Of a DNA stretch of 64,000 nucleotides, positions 21,408-31,446 are shown piece by piece (position 1 is the first letter of the stretch; each line of letters opens with the position of its first letter). Made by a program: the position numbers and the translations under genes. The stretch is taken from contig CP121690.1 in the NCBI GenBank assembly GCA_038396605.1, forward strand, positions 962,500 to 1,026,499, read 5' to 3'. The notes beneath the pieces are model-generated. The model did not search any database. It saw only the letters and a program-made list of their open reading frames with translations, and was not told the origin of the DNA. This stretch comes from Eubacteriales bacterium mix99. Its GTDB lineage: Bacteria; Bacillota; Clostridia; Caldicoprobacterales; DTU083.

Positions 21408-22325
21408 TCACCCTTTTATGGCTCCAATCATGACCCCCTTTACAAAATACTTTTGTACAAATGGATAGAAACACAAAACGGGCACCGACGCAACAATCAT
21501 GACTCCATATTTAATGGTCTGGGCCAATTTTTGTTTTGCTTCTGCCTGCGTTGTATCCAGCCCCATCATATTCAGATCGACTTTATTCTGAATCAGAATG
21601 TCCCTCAGGAACATCTGCAGCGGATATTTGTTCATATCCTGCAGATAAATCAGGGCATCAAAATAGCTGTTCCAGTGTCCCACTCCATAATAGAGTGCCA
21701 TAACGGCAAGAATCGGAGCGGACAACGGCAGCACAATATAAATCAGATACTGGGCACTGTTGGCTCCGTCCAGCTCCGCTACTTCCTGCAGGACTTCCGG
21801 GATACTGCTTTGGAAATAGGTTCTGGTAACGAGCACGTTATAAATGGAAACGGCACCTGGAATCACCATAGCCCACACAGTATTCAGCAAGCCAAGCTTT
21901 TGTACAACAAGGTAGGTCGGAATCAGTCCGCCGCCAAAATGCATGGTAAATACAAATATACCAGTAATCAAATTCCTTGGAACGAAATCCTTTCTGGACA
22001 ATGGATAAGCGGCACATACGGTCATGGCCAAATTGATCACAGTCCCCAATACAGTATACAGTATCGTGTTTCCATATCCAATCCATATATTTTTATATTT
22101 CAGGATGGTCTTATAGCATTCTACATTGAAGCCAACAGGGATCCCCCACATCTTCCCGTTCCACACTGCATTGGGATCGCTAAAGGATGCGCTAAAAACA
22201 AAGAGCAAAGGCCATACGAACAGAGCAAACAAAGCAATCATGATTATGATATTCACAATGTCAAATACTTGATCATGCCACGATTGACTGATGTTTCCAG
22301 TTCTCAGAGCGCTACTTTTTTCCAT
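21408..22325 (-). CDS. Carbohydrate ABC transporter permease, LplC/YtcP type
   Basis: 305 residues with six membrane helices and the cytoplasmic EAA loop EVAELDGANSAQYLIYIVLP that contacts the ATPase. The C-terminus QKYFVKGVMIGAIKG is characteristic of LplC/YtcP-like CUT1 permeases that import complex oligosaccharides. Start ATG 22325 has GGAGGG 5-6 bases upstream; an ATG six codons earlier overlaps the previous stop. It follows the other permease by 11 bases and is the third gene of a binding protein-permease-permease operon. No ATP-binding gene is in the operon, so a shared MsmX-like ATPase encoded elsewhere is likely. Confidence 0.93.
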   Translation of the reverse strand: MEKSSALRTGNISQSWHDQVFDIVNIIIMIALFALFVWPLLFVFSASFSDPNAVWNGKMWGIPVGFNVECYKTILKYKNIWIGYGNTILYTVLGTVINLAMTVCAAYPLSRKDFVPRNLITGIFVFTMHFGGGLIPTYLVVQKLGLLNTVWAMVIPGAVSIYNVLVTRTYFQSSIPEVLQEVAELDGANSAQYLIYIVLPLSAPILAVMALYYGVGHWNSYFDALIYLQDMNKYPLQMFLRDILIQNKVDLNMMGLDTTQAEAKQKLAQTIKYGVMIVASVPVLCFYPFVQKYFVKGVMIGAIKG

Positions 22326-22336
22326 GTCTTCCCTCC

Positions 22337-23299
22337 TCACCATAGGCTTGTTGAAGTAAACCTTTTTGCCACAGAGTTCACAATGATAAGCAAAAAGGCA
22401 TTGATAACAGAATTAAACAGTCCTATCGCAGTGGAATAACTATAGTCACTGTCAATCAGGCCGACCCGGTAAACATAAGTTGAAATCACATCGGATGCTG
22501 ACATGTTTAAAGGGTTCTGCAGCAGATATATCTTTTCAAACCCTACGCCCATAATGGAACCAAGGGATAAAATCAGAAGAATGATCATGGTGGGAGCAAT
22601 GGAAGGAATATCAATGTTAAGAATCCTCTGAAGTTTTGTCGCCCCATCAATAATTGCAGCTTCGTGTATTTGATAATCCACGCCGGACAATGCAGATATA
22701 TAAATAATGGATGAAAACCCCATGCCCTGCCATACGCCAGTCCACACATAAATGGATTTGAAAAATTCCGGAACCGACAGAAACGCCACAGGTTTGCCGC
22801 CAAGTGCCTTCACAAGCTGATTGATGATTCCCGTATCCGGTGCAAGAAAAATGGTAATCATACCGCACATTACAACGGTGGAAATGAAATTTGGTGCATA
22901 GGATACCATCTGCACACTTTTTTGAAACCATTTTCCCGGAAGATAATTCAGTAAAAGCGCAAACAATATGGGAATCGGAAATCCAACAAGCAGCCCATAT
23001 ACACTGATTTCCAATGTATTCCGCAAAAGATTCTTGAAATTATAACCGCTGAAAAACCGCGTAAAATGATCCAGCCCCACCCAGGGACTGCCCAAAAATC
23101 CAAGCTTGGGGACAAAATCCTTGAACGCTATCTGTATGCCATACATGGGGACATAATGAAAAATGATATAATACGCAACTACGGGCAGAATCATCAGATA
23201 TAGAATCGGGTTCTTTTTCATGTCTTTTCCCAGCCGATAAAAACAGTTTTTCCTTTTTCCTGCTTTTTCTGTATAAGTGGTATCTGTCAGTGCCTGCAT
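22337..23299 (-). CDS. Carbohydrate ABC transporter permease, LplB/YteP type
   Basis: 320 residues, six predicted membrane helices, N-terminal KKNPILYLMILPVVAYYIIF, the segment HYVPMYGIQIAFKDF typical of LplB/YteP proteins, and the EAA loop EAAIIDGATKLQRILNIDIP. Pairs with the downstream permease to form the transmembrane channel. ATG 23299 with AAAGGAAG about 9 bases upstream is preferred to a start 18 codons earlier without a ribosome site. Second gene of the operon. Confidence 0.93.
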   Translation of the reverse strand: MQALTDTTYTEKAGKRKNCFYRLGKDMKKNPILYLMILPVVAYYIIFHYVPMYGIQIAFKDFVPKLGFLGSPWVGLDHFTRFFSGYNFKNLLRNTLEISVYGLLVGFPIPILFALLLNYLPGKWFQKSVQMVSYAPNFISTVVMCGMITIFLAPDTGIINQLVKALGGKPVAFLSVPEFFKSIYVWTGVWQGMGFSSIIYISALSGVDYQIHEAAIIDGATKLQRILNIDIPSIAPTMIILLILSLGSIMGVGFEKIYLLQNPLNMSASDVISTYVYRVGLIDSDYSYSTAIGLFNSVINAFLLIIVNSVAKRFTSTSLW

Positions 23300-23386
23300 A
23301 AACTCTCTTCCTTTCTCAATTGTAAAAGACATATAAGAGAAAGAAGCAGGCATGCGGAAACTGCCTGCCCATCCCTGTACATGAAA

Positions 23387-24946
23387 TTATTGACTGACTG
23401 CATCTTCATAGACTTTTATATAGATCGTCATCAGCTCGTCCAGCCCCATTTTCTGAAGTGTATCGATATAGGTATCCCAGCTTTCATCCAACTCCTGCCG
23501 GCCGGTTACTATCTCAGCGATATACTGACTGACATAGGGGTCAATATCTGCCGTGATATTGGCAACTTTTTTATTGTCCGCATCAGAGTAGTGCAAAGTC
23601 GGAAATGATTTGGCTCCCACTTCAACGATTTTTGATCTTTCCTTATTTACTTTTAATTCATTTTTATCGGATACGTTTTTCATCCAAATCTCAGGTTGAA
23701 CAGACGGATGCTGGGCAGATCCCTGAATCGAGGCATTGGCCCGAAGCGTTCCAAGGTCGCCGTATTTCCCCAGGATCCAATCCCAGGAACCATCCTCGTT
23801 TATCTTATAGGTTTCTCCTTCAACACCCATCCAGGCAAGCCGTCCCCCTTCTTCTGAATACCACTGATCTGCCCATGCCACGGCGATATCCGGATATTTG
23901 CACTTATCCGTTATCGCAAAGGTACCACCGACCGTTCCGGTACCGATAGGATAAACATCTTTTTCAAATGGCATAAGCGCAGGGAAATCCTTGTCCCTGT
24001 CTCTGCCTACTGTAAGAAATGCTCCTGCTTCAAAGAAACATCCCAGAGTATCGCCGGATGCACCGATTGCTTTTTGCTGATCCAAATCCATTGTAAAGGC
24101 ATCCTTTGCCAATAACTCTTCCTGATAAAGTTTTTTGCAGAATTTCAGGAATTCCTTGAATTGGTCCGTCGTTTCGATATATTGGGGTTTTCCATCCACC
24201 AAAGTCAGGTGTCCATAATTCGTTATTCCCAGGTATGGATAAAGGCCGTTGATAGATGTGCCGGTAGTACATATAAGAGGAATCTCATCCGCTTTCCCAT
24301 TTCCGTTGGGATCTCCGGTTTTAAACTTTGATAACACTTCATAAAATTCATCCGTATTGGTTGGCGCTTTCAGTCCCAGTGCATCCAGCCATTTCTGATT
24401 GATAAATAATGGATTGCTTCCGACGGTAAGAGAATCAATTTCAGGAAAGGCATAAATGAAACCATCTGCTAAAGTAATAGCTTGCCTCACGTCAGGTCTT
24501 TCCGCAAGAACCTTCGTAAGATTCGGAGCATCCTTTTGAATCAGGTCATTCAATTTAACAAATGTACCTTGTGAACCATGTTTATTGAGAGTACCTTCAT
24601 CCAGATACGATTTCATGAAGGTATCCGGATATTGGTTACTGTTCAGGAGGAGATTTCTCTTTTCTATAAGGTCCGCACCGGAGACAGATTGGATTTTCCA
24701 CTGAACATTTGTTTGCTTTTCCATCTCTTCCATGGCCAACGTATCATCCAGTTTTACATCACTGTTGGGAATGGCAAGCATTGTCATTTTAACCGGCCTG
24801 GAAAGTGGTAATTTGACCGGCTCAGATGAAGCAGAACCGGAGGCTCCTTTTGAGGATCTGGATGTCTTATTGTCCTTTGCTCCACAGGCCGCAAAACTCA
24901 GGGACATCATCGCTGCCAAAAATAAGGCCACAACTTTTCTTAGCAT
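23387..24946 (-). CDS. Extracellular solute-binding lipoprotein, LplA type
   Basis: 519 residues. Signal peptide LRKVVALFLAAMMSLSFAAC ends in a lipobox (FAAC, Cys about 21), so it is a lipid-anchored protein outside the membrane. A Ser/Gly/Lys linker (24-45) precedes a binding-protein fold with TVGSNPLFINQKWLDALGL and FKTGDPNGNGKADEIPL, the calcium-binding-like loop common in LplA-type receptors for oligosaccharides. ATG 24946 is chosen since GGGAGG lies 10 bases upstream and the lipoprotein signal starts there. First gene of the operon, downstream of its membrane AraC regulator gene. Confidence 0.93.
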   Translation of the reverse strand: MLRKVVALFLAAMMSLSFAACGAKDNKTSRSSKGASGSASSEPVKLPLSRPVKMTMLAIPNSDVKLDDTLAMEEMEKQTNVQWKIQSVSGADLIEKRNLLLNSNQYPDTFMKSYLDEGTLNKHGSQGTFVKLNDLIQKDAPNLTKVLAERPDVRQAITLADGFIYAFPEIDSLTVGSNPLFINQKWLDALGLKAPTNTDEFYEVLSKFKTGDPNGNGKADEIPLICTTGTSINGLYPYLGITNYGHLTLVDGKPQYIETTDQFKEFLKFCKKLYQEELLAKDAFTMDLDQQKAIGASGDTLGCFFEAGAFLTVGRDRDKDFPALMPFEKDVYPIGTGTVGGTFAITDKCKYPDIAVAWADQWYSEEGGRLAWMGVEGETYKINEDGSWDWILGKYGDLGTLRANASIQGSAQHPSVQPEIWMKNVSDKNELKVNKERSKIVEVGAKSFPTLHYSDADNKKVANITADIDPYVSQYIAEIVTGRQELDESWDTYIDTLQKMGLDELMTIYIKVYEDAVSQ

Positions 24947-24990
24947 AATACTCATTCCTCCCCATGACATATAGTTTTGTGCATTTTTCC

Positions 24991-25102
24991 ATTCAAGTAA
25001 AATAAAACAGCACTGTTTACATGCTTGAATCTCTGCTTCCATTGTTCCAAAATAATCTATGAAATTCAAGACACAATATTTTTAATTATTATGAAATATT
25101 GT
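24991..25102 (-). promoter_or_regulatory. Palindrome-rich upstream region of the binding protein operon
   Basis: Three nested or adjacent inverted repeats: AAACAG-CA-CTGTTT (25005-25018), ATTCAAG/CTTGAAT around it (24991-24997 and 25024-25030), and ACAATATTT/AAATATTGT (25073-25102). The last can fold as the end of the regulator transcript; the first two look like operator sites for the operon. No clear -35/-10 pair could be fixed. Confidence 0.45.
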
Positions 25103-25111
25103 ACGGTCACG

Positions 25112-27271
25112 CTATCGCTCCAGATACAGCGGTTTTCTCATGTTTTCCCGATAGGAGGAAGGGGATACCCCACTTTCTTCTTTGAATTTCCTCCGAAAGC
25201 TGGATGCATGATCGTAACCGATAAGCCCGCTGATTTTCTCAATAGAATAATTCGTTGCAGAAAGCAGTCTCTTTGCTTTTTCAAAGCGCAGGAACCACAC
25301 ATAGCTGGAAAAGTTCATTCCAAGGCTTTTTTTAAAAACCGAGCTCATACAGGCCGTACTGACATGAAAGTGACCGGCCATCATCAAAATGGAAAAATCA
25401 GAATGGCAGAAATTTTCCTGTACAAAAGTTTCAATCTGAGCAATCGAAATTTTCGTGCCGGAAGCTTCTGAAAACAGGATATTCAGCAAAGTATAGAATA
25501 GATCCAATATTTCTTCCCTTGTCTGAACATAATTGCTTTTCCTGCACAGATCAAGCAAATGGGTAACCACCGTATAATATGTCTCATACTTTACGGCATT
25601 GCGGTTCATGGATGTGCTGATAAGAGTCGTGGTATCAATCAGGACACACCGGATGAATATCTCAGAATCATTTTGAATGTCAATGGAATCAAACAGCTCT
25701 TTTATCAGACAGATACTTTTTTCCGGATTCATTTGCTCCAGAGCAGCTGCCAGTTGGTCAAACAATTGATAGGATCGGTTGTAATTATCTGCATTTCTTG
25801 AAACATCATCGTAGCCGATTATTCTGCAATTCCTGTCCAGATAACTTTCTGCTGCAGTTGCATTGCTGTACAGGCGGGCAATGTCCAGCAGACTGTTGGA
25901 ACAATTACTGAAAGCAATTCTGCAAGGGATCCGCCCGGAAAGACTTCGCAACCGCTTTTTCAAGATCCGGTCATATGTATTTTTTTCATCTCCTCCTGCC
26001 AACAAAACCGAGGTATGCTTTTGATCTGCTTCCAGAATAACCACGGTAAGGTCTTCCCGGAAGTGAAGCTGGATCTGCCCGATGGCATCTTCCGCAGAAA
26101 GGTTGGTAAACAGGACTTTAACCACGGACAATATCATTTTTTTCCCGGAAGTAAACAGTTTGTCGATGTTCTCAAGCACGACATTTGAAATATTCCGAGA
26201 AAGATACCGGGAATTCAGAATGCTCCCATGAATAACGGTTTTATAATTGTCCAGGCTTTTCTTCAGCAGCATGTTCATTTCCTCAGATTCCTGACAGGTT
26301 CTGTGAAGCAAGGTAATGTCATTGGAAAAAGGATCCCTGCTGCTGGTAAAACGCTTTTTCAGTTCATGCAACGGAAAATAGGTGATTCTCATGGAAAAGA
26401 AGATGATCCCCACTGCAACAAGAATAAGCAAACCAACCATCAAGTAGGCATTGATAAATACCGTATCCGCAAAGGACTGCATAAAGTTCGGATCCAGGAC
26501 AGCGGAAAAGTTCAGAGCCGGATAAGGGAACCTCCATCTGAAAACTTCTTCGGTTGATTGGCGGGAATGGCCCTCTTTAGCAGAAGGAAAAGCAGCACCG
26601 GCAGAAAGAATCGTACTGCCAGATGCATCGGTCAGTTTCACTCCGGAGACGCCTCTTGCAAGGCAGGACTCCATGATGGAACAAAGCTCCTGTTCATCCA
26701 ATATATAAAGAACACGAAAACCCGAGGAAAAATTATTTGGGGAAAAGACCAGCAGAGTGGTGACCCCATTGGTTGCCTTATAGATCCTGCCAAAGAAATC
26801 ATCGGAGTCATAAAAGCTTTCCGGAAGAAATATATCGTCTTTTCCATGCATGGTCAGATTGATCGCACCATCTGAAACATCACATTGACGGGTGGTGGAA
26901 TAGGCCATTCCTTTCTTTTTGTCAAAATAAACAATGTCCTGGGAAAGGATATTCCGGGAACAGTATTTTCCCAGCTCCTTTACAATCTGATAACGGGAAT
27001 AAGCCTCATTGTTGTAATATCTTGCATTGATAATATTCATATCCGAAGACAAAAGCAGATTTGTCTTTTCGATTTCAAGAAATCCTTCTGAGATTCTTTT
27101 CGCAGCATTGGCAATCTGATCCTGCGTTTCCTGCTGATATTCCCTAATGTACTCCTGCTTCAGCTGATAGTTCATAATGAAGTACACACCGATCACGACG
27201 GTGCCCAAAATGATGATATAGGAAAAAATGTATTTCACAAAGGTTGACTTTAATATCCTTTTCCATTTCAT
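25112..27271 (-). CDS. Membrane-bound AraC-family transcriptional regulator
   Basis: 719 residues. Membrane helix 1 (about 13-33), an extracytoplasmic sensor domain (about 35-270) of the dCache-like kind, membrane helix 2 (about 275-297, AYLMVGLLILVAVGIIFFSM), a long cytoplasmic linker, and a C-terminal AraC-type double helix-turn-helix (about 620-715: ILMMAGHFHVSTACMSSVFK and FEKAKRLLSATNYSIEKISGLIGYDHASSFRRKFKEESG). It would sense a sugar outside the cell and act directly on DNA, probably at the neighbouring binding protein-permease operon on the same strand. Similar one-component regulators are common beside LplABC-type loci in Clostridia and Paenibacillaceae. Confidence 0.9.
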   Translation of the reverse strand: MKWKRILKSTFVKYIFSYIIILGTVVIGVYFIMNYQLKQEYIREYQQETQDQIANAAKRISEGFLEIEKTNLLLSSDMNIINARYYNNEAYSRYQIVKELGKYCSRNILSQDIVYFDKKKGMAYSTTRQCDVSDGAINLTMHGKDDIFLPESFYDSDDFFGRIYKATNGVTTLLVFSPNNFSSGFRVLYILDEQELCSIMESCLARGVSGVKLTDASGSTILSAGAAFPSAKEGHSRQSTEEVFRWRFPYPALNFSAVLDPNFMQSFADTVFINAYLMVGLLILVAVGIIFFSMRITYFPLHELKKRFTSSRDPFSNDITLLHRTCQESEEMNMLLKKSLDNYKTVIHGSILNSRYLSRNISNVVLENIDKLFTSGKKMILSVVKVLFTNLSAEDAIGQIQLHFREDLTVVILEADQKHTSVLLAGGDEKNTYDRILKKRLRSLSGRIPCRIAFSNCSNSLLDIARLYSNATAAESYLDRNCRIIGYDDVSRNADNYNRSYQLFDQLAAALEQMNPEKSICLIKELFDSIDIQNDSEIFIRCVLIDTTTLISTSMNRNAVKYETYYTVVTHLLDLCRKSNYVQTREEILDLFYTLLNILFSEASGTKISIAQIETFVQENFCHSDFSILMMAGHFHVSTACMSSVFKKSLGMNFSSYVWFLRFEKAKRLLSATNYSIEKISGLIGYDHASSFRRKFKEESGVSPSSYRENMRKPLYLER

Positions 27272-27320
27272 ATCATAATCTCCATTTTTATTTGCTGTCT
27301 ATCTCTCTTATTACTATAAA

Positions 27321-27353
27321 ATTATATCATATTTTATGAAATATGTGTATAAT
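27321..27353. promoter_or_regulatory. Divergent promoter region with palindrome
   Basis: TATAAT boxes face both ways: minus strand at 27326-27321 for the AraC regulator, plus strand at 27348-27353 for the next binding protein. Between them is a perfect inverted repeat CATATTT-TATG-AAATATG (27328-27345). -35 boxes are weak on both sides, which fits activator-dependent promoters. Confidence 0.55.
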
Positions 27354-27390
27354 AGAGTAAAAAGAGGACATCCCGCTGTAAAGGAGTGCT

Positions 27391-28770
27391 GTGATTGGAA
27401 TGAAAGATTTTATCAAATCAATTTGCTCCGGAGTGAGCCTGATCCTGTTATCCTTCCTCCTGATGACGGGATGCACGGGTCCAGGCAGTGGCAGAAACGC
27501 CGCAGACACAAAAAAAATACTGGATTATCCAAGGAACAGCTCCGGCGTGAAGCGGACGGCCCTGAGGATCGCAACGATGTTCGGCGGAACGGATCCGGCT
27601 GCAGCAGTATATGAAGAAGCGATCCTGAATTTTCAGGATGCGAATCCCTCCATTGAGATAACGGACGAGTCCATGACATCGGAAGGCGATGGATACCGAA
27701 CAAAAATAAAAACAGACTTCTCCTCCAGCAATGACCTGGATGTTGTGTTTTTTTACACCGGGGCGGACGCGAGATATATCATCCAGGCAGGTAAACTGAT
27801 GCCTTATGAGGAAATGTGGAAGGACTATCCGGATCTTGCCCGGGATATCACCGACTTCAGCCGGGAAGCAATGAGAGAATTTGACGGAAAAATTTATGCA
27901 CTTCCGGTAACGGGATTTTATGAAGGCCTTTTTCTCAATCAGGAACTGTTTCAGAAATACCAGGTGGAGCTGCCTACAGATTGGAACAAATTTGAAAATG
28001 CCATTCAGAAATTCCATCAGGCAGGAATTGTGCCAATTGCCGGCCCTCTGGCCCAGTCCCATTATCTGATTGAGCATTTCATCCTATCAGCTGCCGGTGC
28101 AAAGGGTCATCAGGACGTTTTTGCCGATGGAATCAACTCCGACTGGATTCTTGGTTTTCAAAACCTTCGGAAAGTATATGATATGGGCGGATTTTCCAAA
28201 GATGCCGCCACGACGGATATTGAAATGGCTCAGGACCTGTTCCGTAAGGAAAAGGCTGCGATGATCCTGGAAGGTTCCTGGCTGATTGGAGGATGTTCGG
28301 AGAAATTGCAGAAAAAAATGACAGTGCTGCCCATGCCGCCTGCTCCCAACGGCAAAATGGAACCGGATACTTTGGTAGCCGGCCTGTCCTCCGGATATTC
28401 CGTCAGCACAAAAGCCTGGCAGGATCCTGTGAAAAGAAAAGCGGCCGTGAAACTGGTGAATACTCTTCTGGGCAGCGAGGTCGTTCTGAAGATGGCAGCG
28501 GCCAATGGCGGGGTACCGGCTGCCGGGGTCTCTGTTTCGGGTCTCAGTCCTGTGGCAAAGGACGGATATGTGATGTTTTCCCGGGCAAAGCACCGGAATA
28601 TGCCCATTGATTCCCGGCTGGTGCCGGAGGCTTTCAACGAAATTGTAAAATACGGCGTTCCTTATATTGTTACAGGAGAAAAGACGCCGGAAGATGTACT
28701 GGAACAGGTCCGAAAGATTCAGAATCTGAGAGACGGATCCGGGCAGGAAACCGAAGAAAAACGATATTAG
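27391..28770 (+). CDS. Extracellular solute-binding lipoprotein (MalE/UgpB-like)
   Basis: 459 residues. Signal peptide with lipobox LLMTGC (Cys about 28). Fold of family 1 sugar-binding proteins: AAAVYEEAILNFQDANPSIE, a central DFSREAMREFDGKIYALPV, and EKAAMILEGSWLIGG near the hinge. It differs in size and motif set from the LplA-type proteins nearby. GTG 27391 (AAGGAG 4 bases upstream) or ATG 27400 may be the start. It is followed after 32 bp by a sensor kinase gene, so it may serve as the sugar receptor for that kinase rather than, or as well as, the transporter; this is inference from gene order. Confidence 0.88.
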   Translation: MIGMKDFIKSICSGVSLILLSFLLMTGCTGPGSGRNAADTKKILDYPRNSSGVKRTALRIATMFGGTDPAAAVYEEAILNFQDANPSIEITDESMTSEGDGYRTKIKTDFSSSNDLDVVFFYTGADARYIIQAGKLMPYEEMWKDYPDLARDITDFSREAMREFDGKIYALPVTGFYEGLFLNQELFQKYQVELPTDWNKFENAIQKFHQAGIVPIAGPLAQSHYLIEHFILSAAGAKGHQDVFADGINSDWILGFQNLRKVYDMGGFSKDAATTDIEMAQDLFRKEKAAMILEGSWLIGGCSEKLQKKMTVLPMPPAPNGKMEPDTLVAGLSSGYSVSTKAWQDPVKRKAAVKLVNTLLGSEVVLKMAAANGGVPAAGVSVSGLSPVAKDGYVMFSRAKHRNMPIDSRLVPEAFNEIVKYGVPYIVTGEKTPEDVLEQVRKIQNLRDGSGQETEEKRY

Positions 28771-28802
28771 GGATAGTAAGGCAGTGAGGAGGCAGGCGGG
28801 GC

Positions 28803-30542
28803 ATGAGAAATTTCCTTCTTTCGTTATATCGAAGAACATCCATCCGGACAAAAGCCATTGTTGTTTTTTGCATTGTCTCCCTCTGTCCCATTCTTCTGGT
28901 AGGATATGCCGGATACCGAAGCTATGAGGATACCATGAAAGATAAATTTCTCAGCTATGCCTGCACCAATTCCTCTTATATTTCCTCCCATGTGGGGGAA
29001 GTCTTCAAAAGCATGGTGAATTTTTCCAACAGCATCCTGTATGATGATGTCATTCAGGATGCTTATAATGAAACCTCCCATACAAGTGAATCGGATATCT
29101 CCGGCTATCTGATCAAAAGAAAACTGGACGGATACCTGCAGTCCCTCTTATTGGCGCGGCCGGAACTGGATATGGTGGCCTTTCGCTTTACCGGAAAGGA
29201 GTCCGGCCTGTATGTCTCCAGCCGCCGCATCAAAAAGAATTCCTCCAGGCTGATACCCATGGACGAAATGTACGATGCTGCGAGAAAAGATCCACAGATG
29301 AAATGTTATCTGGATGCAAAGGACGGGATTGTAAATGATATTTACTTTCATCGGATGGTCTGCAACCGAAACAACATGCAGGAAATCGGTCTTTTGGTCT
29401 TTCGGCTCAATCTGCAGCACTTCAGGCTGAATCGTTATATCAGCAGCCCCACGGAGAGCATCTATCTCTATTCCAACAAATGTGATCAGATCTTCAGGCC
29501 GGCAGGTTCCGCCGTAAAACATGCGGATTCCATGACCCGTCTGATCCGGGACAGGAAGGGACCGGGAGTATACGAAGCCGGGGAGGATTACATCATATAT
29601 GAAACCATCGAGCCGCTGCACTGGAACCTTTTTCTGCAGATTTCCTCCGACGAGCTGTTTCATGAAGTGCGAAAACAATCCCATATCATTCTGCTCCTTT
29701 GCCTCAGCACGCTGCCCATCATCTTTCTTGCCGTAAGCAATATTTTTCAGGATATCATAAAGCCAATCAATATCCTGGTAAACAAAATGCATCAAATGGA
29801 AATCGGTGAGACCGGAGTCACCATGACATGGAACCGCAGCGATGAAATCGGATATCTGGTTTCGTCCTTCAACAAAATGTCCACGGAAATAGACGATCTG
29901 ATCAACCGGGTCTACAAGGAGGAAATTGCCTTTGCCAATGCAGAGATCAAAGCGCTGCAGACCCAGATCAATCCACATTTCCTTTACAACACCCTGGAAA
30001 CCATAAACTGGAAGGCTCAGCTGGAAGGTGTCGATGAAATCAGCGACATGGTCATGGCGCTCTCCAATCTGATGGAGGCAGGCATTGACCGGAACGGTCA
30101 GAAGTTTGTTTCATTAAAGCAGGAAATGGACTATGTGGAAAACTATACGTTGCTCATTCAAAAACGTTTTGGCAATAAGATTACCTTTCAAAAGGAAATG
30201 GATCCGGATACTCTGGAGTATCCCATACCAAAATTAATTCTTCAGCCCCTGATCGAAAATGCGATACGCCACGGGATTGAGCCAAAGGGCAAAGGTAGGA
30301 TCTGCCTGACATCCGGATATGAAAAGGATTTTCTGATCCTGCAGATTATGGATGATGGAGTGGGGATCCTCAATGTTCAACGCCGCATTCAGCTGATCTA
30401 TGGGAATCCATATGGACTGAAGATAAAAAGCTCACCGGAGGGTACAAAAGTAATCATCAACCTTCCGGCCGACGGAAAAATGGTAGCAGAGGAAAAAGCA
30501 AAAAGGAGAAAGAAAATTGTATCAAATTGTGCTGATCGATGA
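28803..30542 (+). CDS. Sensor histidine kinase, YesM type
   Basis: 579 residues. Membrane helix 1 (about 14-36), extracellular sensor region, membrane helix 2 (about 292-315), HAMP linker (about 316-370), then the His_kinase domain with QINPHFLYNTLETINW (phospho-accepting His about 391) and a HATPase_c domain with LIENAIRHGIEPKGKG and MDDGVGI. The G2 loop after DDGVGI is short, which is tolerated in this family. ATG 28803 has AGGAGG about 12 bases and GGCGGGG about 3 bases upstream. Its end overlaps the response regulator start by 26 bases. Senses an extracellular carbohydrate signal. Confidence 0.93.
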   Translation: MRNFLLSLYRRTSIRTKAIVVFCIVSLCPILLVGYAGYRSYEDTMKDKFLSYACTNSSYISSHVGEVFKSMVNFSNSILYDDVIQDAYNETSHTSESDISGYLIKRKLDGYLQSLLLARPELDMVAFRFTGKESGLYVSSRRIKKNSSRLIPMDEMYDAARKDPQMKCYLDAKDGIVNDIYFHRMVCNRNNMQEIGLLVFRLNLQHFRLNRYISSPTESIYLYSNKCDQIFRPAGSAVKHADSMTRLIRDRKGPGVYEAGEDYIIYETIEPLHWNLFLQISSDELFHEVRKQSHIILLLCLSTLPIIFLAVSNIFQDIIKPINILVNKMHQMEIGETGVTMTWNRSDEIGYLVSSFNKMSTEIDDLINRVYKEEIAFANAEIKALQTQINPHFLYNTLETINWKAQLEGVDEISDMVMALSNLMEAGIDRNGQKFVSLKQEMDYVENYTLLIQKRFGNKITFQKEMDPDTLEYPIPKLILQPLIENAIRHGIEPKGKGRICLTSGYEKDFLILQIMDDGVGILNVQRRIQLIYGNPYGLKIKSSPEGTKVIINLPADGKMVAEEKAKRRKKIVSNCADR

Positions 30543-31332
30543 TGAACAGGTGGTCCTGGAGGGACTCAATAAATTAATCGACTGGAAAGGCATGGGATGC
30601 AGGGTAGTTGGGCAGGCAGAGGACGGGGAAACCGGGCTGGACCTGATCCGCCGGTTTCAGCCGGATATTATTCTTACGGACATCCGCATGCCCAAATTGG
30701 ACGGACTGGATATGATCAGCGCAATCCGGAAAGTCCGAAAGGATTCCCGGATCATCATTCTCACCGGATATCGGGATTTTGAATATGCCCAGAGGGGAAT
30801 TTCCCTGGGAGTATTTCGATTCCTGACAAAACCCACGAGAAAAAAGGACATCATCGCCGCGGTGCAGGATGCCATCACAGAGATAGAAAAAAGCCGAAAG
30901 AGAGAAAAGGAATTTCAGGATCTGCGCAAACAGGTCAGCCGGTTTTATGGATTCCGGTATGACGATATTGCCCTGGATGCGTCCGGAAAACCAGACAGCG
31001 GCTCCGCATATCTGGCGGTACGATCCGTTCAGTATATCCGGGATCACTATATGGAGAATCTGGATCTTCAGCAGGTGGCGGATGGGCTGTACATCAGCAC
31101 CTGGCATCTCTGCAGGGTACTGAAGCGGGAAACCGGAAATACCTTTGTCAATATATTGAATCAGATACGCATCGATGCGGCAAAGGAACTGCTGGATGAA
31201 ACAAATGACCGAATCTATGAAATAGCAAATCACGTCGGATATCCTGATGTTACCTATTTTGGGCGAGTTTTCAAACAAATCACAAGCTATACTCCCAGTG
31301 AATACCGAAATCGTATGATCCGTACAAAGTGA
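30517..31332 (+). CDS. Response regulator, YesN type (receiver plus AraC DNA-binding domain)
   Basis: 271 residues. Receiver domain: acidic pocket Asp8-Asp9, phosphorylation site Asp55 (TDIRMPK), Thr83 and Lys105 (TKP). C-terminal AraC/XylS domain with LQQVADGLYISTWHLCRVLKR and IYEIANHVGYPDVTYFGRVFKQITSYTPSEYR. Start is TTG 30517 with AAGGAG about 9 bases upstream, inside the kinase gene end. Phosphorylated form should activate the following permease-permease-binding protein genes. Shorter than many YesN proteins (about 500 aa) because the middle linker domain is absent. Confidence 0.93.
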   Translation: MYQIVLIDDEQVVLEGLNKLIDWKGMGCRVVGQAEDGETGLDLIRRFQPDIILTDIRMPKLDGLDMISAIRKVRKDSRIIILTGYRDFEYAQRGISLGVFRFLTKPTRKKDIIAAVQDAITEIEKSRKREKEFQDLRKQVSRFYGFRYDDIALDASGKPDSGSAYLAVRSVQYIRDHYMENLDLQQVADGLYISTWHLCRVLKRETGNTFVNILNQIRIDAAKELLDETNDRIYEIANHVGYPDVTYFGRVFKQITSYTPSEYRNRMIRTK

Positions 31333-31446
31333 ACAAATTTATACGAAAGATGCCAATTTCATCACGTGTTTTTCTCCTGCTTTCTGAAGTATTCTATAGA
31401 TAAGGCAAGGACTTATTTCAGGTAGGAAAGCAAGGAGGTTCATCCA

